From positions 1 through 9,166 of the forward strand of contig CALFYR010000683.1 of the NCBI GenBank assembly GCA_937954195.1: a stretch of DNA of 9,166 nucleotides. The letters run 5' to 3'. A program made the translations under genes and the position numbers. The notes beneath the pieces were generated by a model. It saw only the letters and a program-made list of their open reading frames with translations, made no database searches and was not told where the DNA came from. Source of the stretch: an uncultured Dehalococcoidia bacterium (lineage in GTDB: Bacteria; Chloroflexota; Dehalococcoidia; Tepidiformales; Tepidiformaceae). Position 1 is the first letter of the stretch; each line of letters starts with the position of its first letter. Below are positions 7,180 to 9,166 of the stretch, piece by piece.

Positions 7180-7201
7180 AACTGTTTACTGACAGTTTAC
7201 A
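7180..7201. promoter_or_regulatory. 11-bp-period direct repeat in the divergent gap, possible regulator site
   Basis: CTGTTTA (7182-7188) and CAGTTTA (7193-7199) are a 6-of-7 direct repeat spaced by one helical turn (11 bp), inside an AT-rich patch. The hexamer GTTTAC occurs exactly twice (7184-7189, 7195-7200). The segment also holds an inverted repeat, AACTGT (7180-7185) with ACAGTT (7192-7197). The direct-repeat geometry is that of OmpR/PhoB-type sites; the dyad would suit a dimeric repressor. It lies 23 nt before the acyltransferase ATG and about 100 nt before the secreted-protein gene. Confidence 0.35.
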
Positions 7202-7223
7202 GCGTGCAAAGGATGAGCAACCG

Positions 7224-7820
7224 ATGGCCGCAATGCAACGTTTCCGCTCAGCCATAGCCCCCGTCGCGCGGCCCATACGATCGCGGCTCGGTGTGCTTGG
7301 CCGCGCGAACCGCAGGTCCCGCTACCTCCGCGATGGTATCGCCGGCATCGCCGCCGAACTGCGGACCGCCACCAACGGCCACGCCTCCATCCTCCGCGAA
7401 TTCGGCGCCACCGTCGGCGATGATGTCTCGTTCCACGCTCCCCTCCACATCGTCAATGCGCCGGGCGACTTCGCCCGCCTTCGCATCGGCAGCCGGGCGC
7501 ACCTCGGCGCCGATACCCTCATCGATCTTGCCAGCGATGTCATTATTGAAGACGAGGCAACGATTTCGATGCGCTGCACCATCATCACCCACATCGATGT
7601 CGGCCCCGGCGAACTCCGGGCCGCGCGGCCCCGCGAAGAAGGCCCGGTCACCATCGGCCGCGGCGCCTACCTCGGAACCGGCGCCACCATTCTTCACGGT
7701 GTCACCATCGGCGCCGGCGCGACGGTCGGCGCCCACGCGCTCGTGGACCGCGACGTCGCGCCGGGCGCAACCGTCCTGGCGCCAAGGGCGAGACTCGCCG
7801 CGGGGTCTGCTCCCGAATGA
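7224..7820 (+). CDS. Left-handed beta-helix (hexapeptide-repeat) acyltransferase
   Basis: This 198-residue protein carries the imperfect [LIV]-G-x-x-x-x repeats of the trimeric acyltransferase superfamily (WbbJ/maltose O-acetyltransferase-like), which transfer acetyl or other acyl groups from CoA to sugars and similar acceptors. The first coils run from ATVGDDVSFHAPLHIV to SDVIIEDEATIS. A loop with His123 in ITHID may hold the catalytic base. The strongest coils follow (VTIGRGAYLGTGATI, HGVTIGAGATVGAHALV). The end reads VLAPRARLA in place of the usual GNPAK motif. The basic N-terminus (residues 4-36) may bind acceptor or membrane. AAAGGA lies 10 nt before ATG 7224; an in-frame ATG at 7233 is an alternative start. 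It overlaps the glycosyltransferase gene by ATGA. It likely decorates a sugar of a surface glycan or glycolipid; the acceptor is unknown. Confidence 0.88.
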   Translation: MAAMQRFRSAIAPVARPIRSRLGVLGRANRRSRYLRDGIAGIAAELRTATNGHASILREFGATVGDDVSFHAPLHIVNAPGDFARLRIGSRAHLGADTLIDLASDVIIEDEATISMRCTIITHIDVGPGELRAARPREEGPVTIGRGAYLGTGATILHGVTIGAGATVGAHALVDRDVAPGATVLAPRARLAAGSAPE

Positions 7821-8764
7821 GCGAGGATCCGCCGGCCAGGCGCGGACGGGCGCTGATCCTCGGGATCCCGTACTTCGGCGAGAAGCTCGCCTCGGAACTC
7901 GCCGGTCTCGGCTGGGATGCGCGCTACCTCCCCCACCCCGGCCGCAGCCCCCGCGGCTGGGCCCGCGTCATCGCCGCCCTCATCCACGCCGACGTGCTCT
8001 ACCTGGTCAGCAGCCGCATCGAAAAAGGCTCACCCCAGGATTGGATGCTCCGCCTTCGCCGCAAGCCCGTCGTCATCCATTGGGTCGGTACCGACGTGAA
8101 GCTGGCCCGGGAAGTCCACAGGAAGGGCCGCGTCTCCGTCCGCATCGCCGAAAAGGCACACCACTGGGCCGACGCTCCCTGGCTCGTCGAAGAACTGCGG
8201 ACCATCGGGGTCAGTTCCGAATACGTGCCGCTTCCCATCACCTTGCACGAGGGGCGTTCGCCCGCGCTCCCATCCGAATTCGCCGTGCTGCTGTACTGCC
8301 CCCGCGAACCCGCGTACCGCGAGGTGTTCGACCTCGAAACTATGCTCCGGCTCCCGGAAGCGTTCCCCGGCGTGCCGTTCCTGCTCATCGCCTCTCCACC
8401 CGAAAGCCTGCCGGGCCCCCTGCCGCCAAACCTCACCGCCACCGAATGGGTGGACGACATAGAGCCGGTCTACAAGCGCACAACCGTCCTCGTTCGGCTC
8501 ACGCATCACGATGGCCAATCGTTCATGGTCGCCGAAGCGCTCTCCCGCGGCCGCTATGTGATCTGGAGCCACCCCATGCCGGGATGCATCCAGGCGTCGA
8601 CCTTCGAAGAGGTCTCGGCGGCACTGCACGCCCTGCTTGAGAAGCACGCGGCGGGCACTCTTTCCACCAACCTCGAAGGCCGCCGTGCCGCCACCAGCCG
8701 TTTCGGCAGGAACCGCCCCCTCCTCGAAATCGACGAACGCCTGCGCGTCCTCGTCGGCCGATAG
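7817..8764 (+). CDS. GT-B fold glycosyltransferase (GT4-like)
   Basis: This 315-residue protein looks like a compact GT-B retaining glycosyltransferase, using an activated sugar to extend a glycan. The N-terminal half opens with a Rossmann-type RALILGIPYFGEKLASELAGLG and continues with ADVLYLVSS and PVVIHWVGTDVKLA, close to the (H/D)xxGTD pattern of GT4 enzymes. The C-terminal half has LLYCPREPAYREVFDLE, then YKRTTVLVRLTHHDGQSFMVA, with Asp232 and Glu240 in the place of the E-x7-E donor-binding motif (first Glu replaced by Asp), then GRYVIWS. There is no membrane segment. It begins at ATG 7817, overlapping the acyltransferase stop (ATGA), so the two are translationally coupled and likely serve one pathway, such as surface polysaccharide or glycolipid synthesis. 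The stop is 5 nt from that of a convergent gene. Sugar specificity cannot be read from the sequence. Confidence 0.85.
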   Translation: MSEDPPARRGRALILGIPYFGEKLASELAGLGWDARYLPHPGRSPRGWARVIAALIHADVLYLVSSRIEKGSPQDWMLRLRRKPVVIHWVGTDVKLAREVHRKGRVSVRIAEKAHHWADAPWLVEELRTIGVSSEYVPLPITLHEGRSPALPSEFAVLLYCPREPAYREVFDLETMLRLPEAFPGVPFLLIASPPESLPGPLPPNLTATEWVDDIEPVYKRTTVLVRLTHHDGQSFMVAEALSRGRYVIWSHPMPGCIQASTFEEVSAALHALLEKHAAGTLSTNLEGRRAATSRFGRNRPLLEIDERLRVLVGR

Positions 8765-8769
8765 GGCCA

Positions 8770-9015
8770 TCAAGGCCGAGCGCCAAACACCTCGATGAAT
8801 GCCTCCTCGACCTCGTCCTCCAGGAGCTGATGCTGATCGACGAGAAACTCCCAGAGTTCCCGTTGGGAGATGTACTCATCGTCCTCGAGGTAGCCTATCC
8901 AGATGGCCTTAGGACCAGTCGATCGCCCGTCCGAGATGAAGATGCCATCGGACTCGGGGTAGTATCCAAGCGCCTCTGCCACCTGTCGGATCTCCGCATT
9001 GCCGACTCTATCCAC
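8770..9015 (-). CDS. Small, highly acidic protein of unknown function
   Basis: This 81-residue protein is not recognised. It has 19 Asp/Glu against 6 Arg/Lys, with no signal peptide and no cysteine. Visible blocks are an N-terminal helix (EIRQVAEALGYY), a beta-like DGIFISDG, AIWIGYLEDDEYIS with a Trp-rich helix (RELWEFLVDQHQLL), and an acidic C-terminal helix (EDEVEEAFIEVFG). It starts at GTG 9015, the only start I find between the upstream in-frame stop (9046-9048) and the ORF, and overlaps the end of the preceding gene by 8 nt, which supports it being translated. GC is about 59%, below that of the other genes. Small acidic partners occur as immunity proteins, antitoxins or DNA mimics, but nothing here selects one. 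It could also be a housekeeping orphan. Confidence 0.65.
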   Translation of the reverse strand: MDRVGNAEIRQVAEALGYYPESDGIFISDGRSTGPKAIWIGYLEDDEYISQRELWEFLVDQHQLLEDEVEEAFIEVFGARP

Positions 9016-9166
9016 CCACGAGCACCGGCATGGAGAATCCGCCCCTCATGTCCAGGTGCTGTTCGGGGCCGATGCCACGGTCCCTCAGAAACGCGACCCG
9101 CTCGTCTTCGCTCATGTTCTGCAGATAGGAGTCGATGCTGGCCTGAATGCCGCGGAGCTTCTCCTT
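9008..9166 (-). CDS. C-terminus of an unidentified protein (start beyond right edge)
   Basis: A minus-strand frame runs in from the right edge and ends at TAG (9010-9008), giving 52 residues. It starts KEKLRGIQASIDSYLQNMSE, continues DERVAFLRDRGIGPEQHL and ends MRGGFSMPVLVGG. The first 30 residues look helical and charged; the last stretch is Gly-rich and hydrophobic. Codon choice and GC resemble the following acidic gene, not the rest of the window. Its stop overlaps the GTG of that gene by 8 nt, so they form an operon. I cannot assign a family from this fragment. A coding call rests on the open frame through the edge, amphipathic composition and the tight junction. Confidence 0.6.
   Translation of the reverse strand, partial: KEKLRGIQASIDSYLQNMSEDERVAFLRDRGIGPEQHLDMRGGFSMPVLVGG

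Noticed and set aside
7191..7223. Sigma70 promoter directly upstream of the acyltransferase
   Set aside because: CTGACA and TTTACA are present but no partner box lies at 16-18 nt, so no promoter is called on this strand.
1..9166. tRNA, rRNA, CRISPR or insertion-sequence features
   Set aside because: No cloverleaf-like segments, conserved rRNA stretches, regular short repeats or transposase motifs were seen on either strand by eye; a covariance-model scan was not possible.

Overview
The window is high-GC bacterial chromosomal DNA, densely packed with genes. GC is roughly 67% in the two places I counted by hand (one line in the kinase, one in the glycosyltransferase), with GC-rich third codon positions. 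No rRNA, tRNA, CRISPR array, insertion sequence or phage hallmark gene is visible. The mix of a multi-PAS hybrid kinase, an AHSA1/ArsR pair and small secreted proteins with a Cys pair would suit a Chloroflexota-like bacterium, but no phylogenetic marker is present, so this is a weak inference.

Layout: (1) 2-3685, plus strand: C-terminal 1227 residues of a large multi-PAS hybrid histidine kinase, cut by the left edge. (2) 3767-5269, plus: amidase-signature hydrolase with a strong Shine-Dalgarno (SD) site and an unusual active-site loop. (3) 7077-5266, minus: four genes in one direction. Two are paralogous small secreted proteins of unknown function (7077-6634, 6622-6116). After a 57-nt gap come an AHSA1/SRPBCC protein (6058-5594) and an ArsR-type repressor (5601-5266), with a perfect palindrome and a candidate promoter in front of them. 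(4) 7224-8764, plus: a left-handed beta-helix acyltransferase translationally coupled to a GT-B glycosyltransferase, probably acting on an envelope or extracellular glycan. (5) 9166-8770, minus: the C-terminus of an unidentified protein overlapping a small, very acidic unidentified protein. GC falls there to about 59%, which suggests a different origin.

The best-supported circuit is at 5266-6108. A non-metal-type ArsR repressor is co-expressed with an AHSA1 ligand-binding-fold protein behind a palindrome that covers the candidate -10 and the ribosome-binding site (RBS), as expected for autorepression. The acyltransferase and glycosyltransferase are likely partners on one glycan. The kinase and amidase look unrelated in function. 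I did not find a clearly new multi-gene system. The most open-ended items are the paralogous secreted pair, the amidase with an altered oxyanion loop, and the low-GC gene pair at the right edge.
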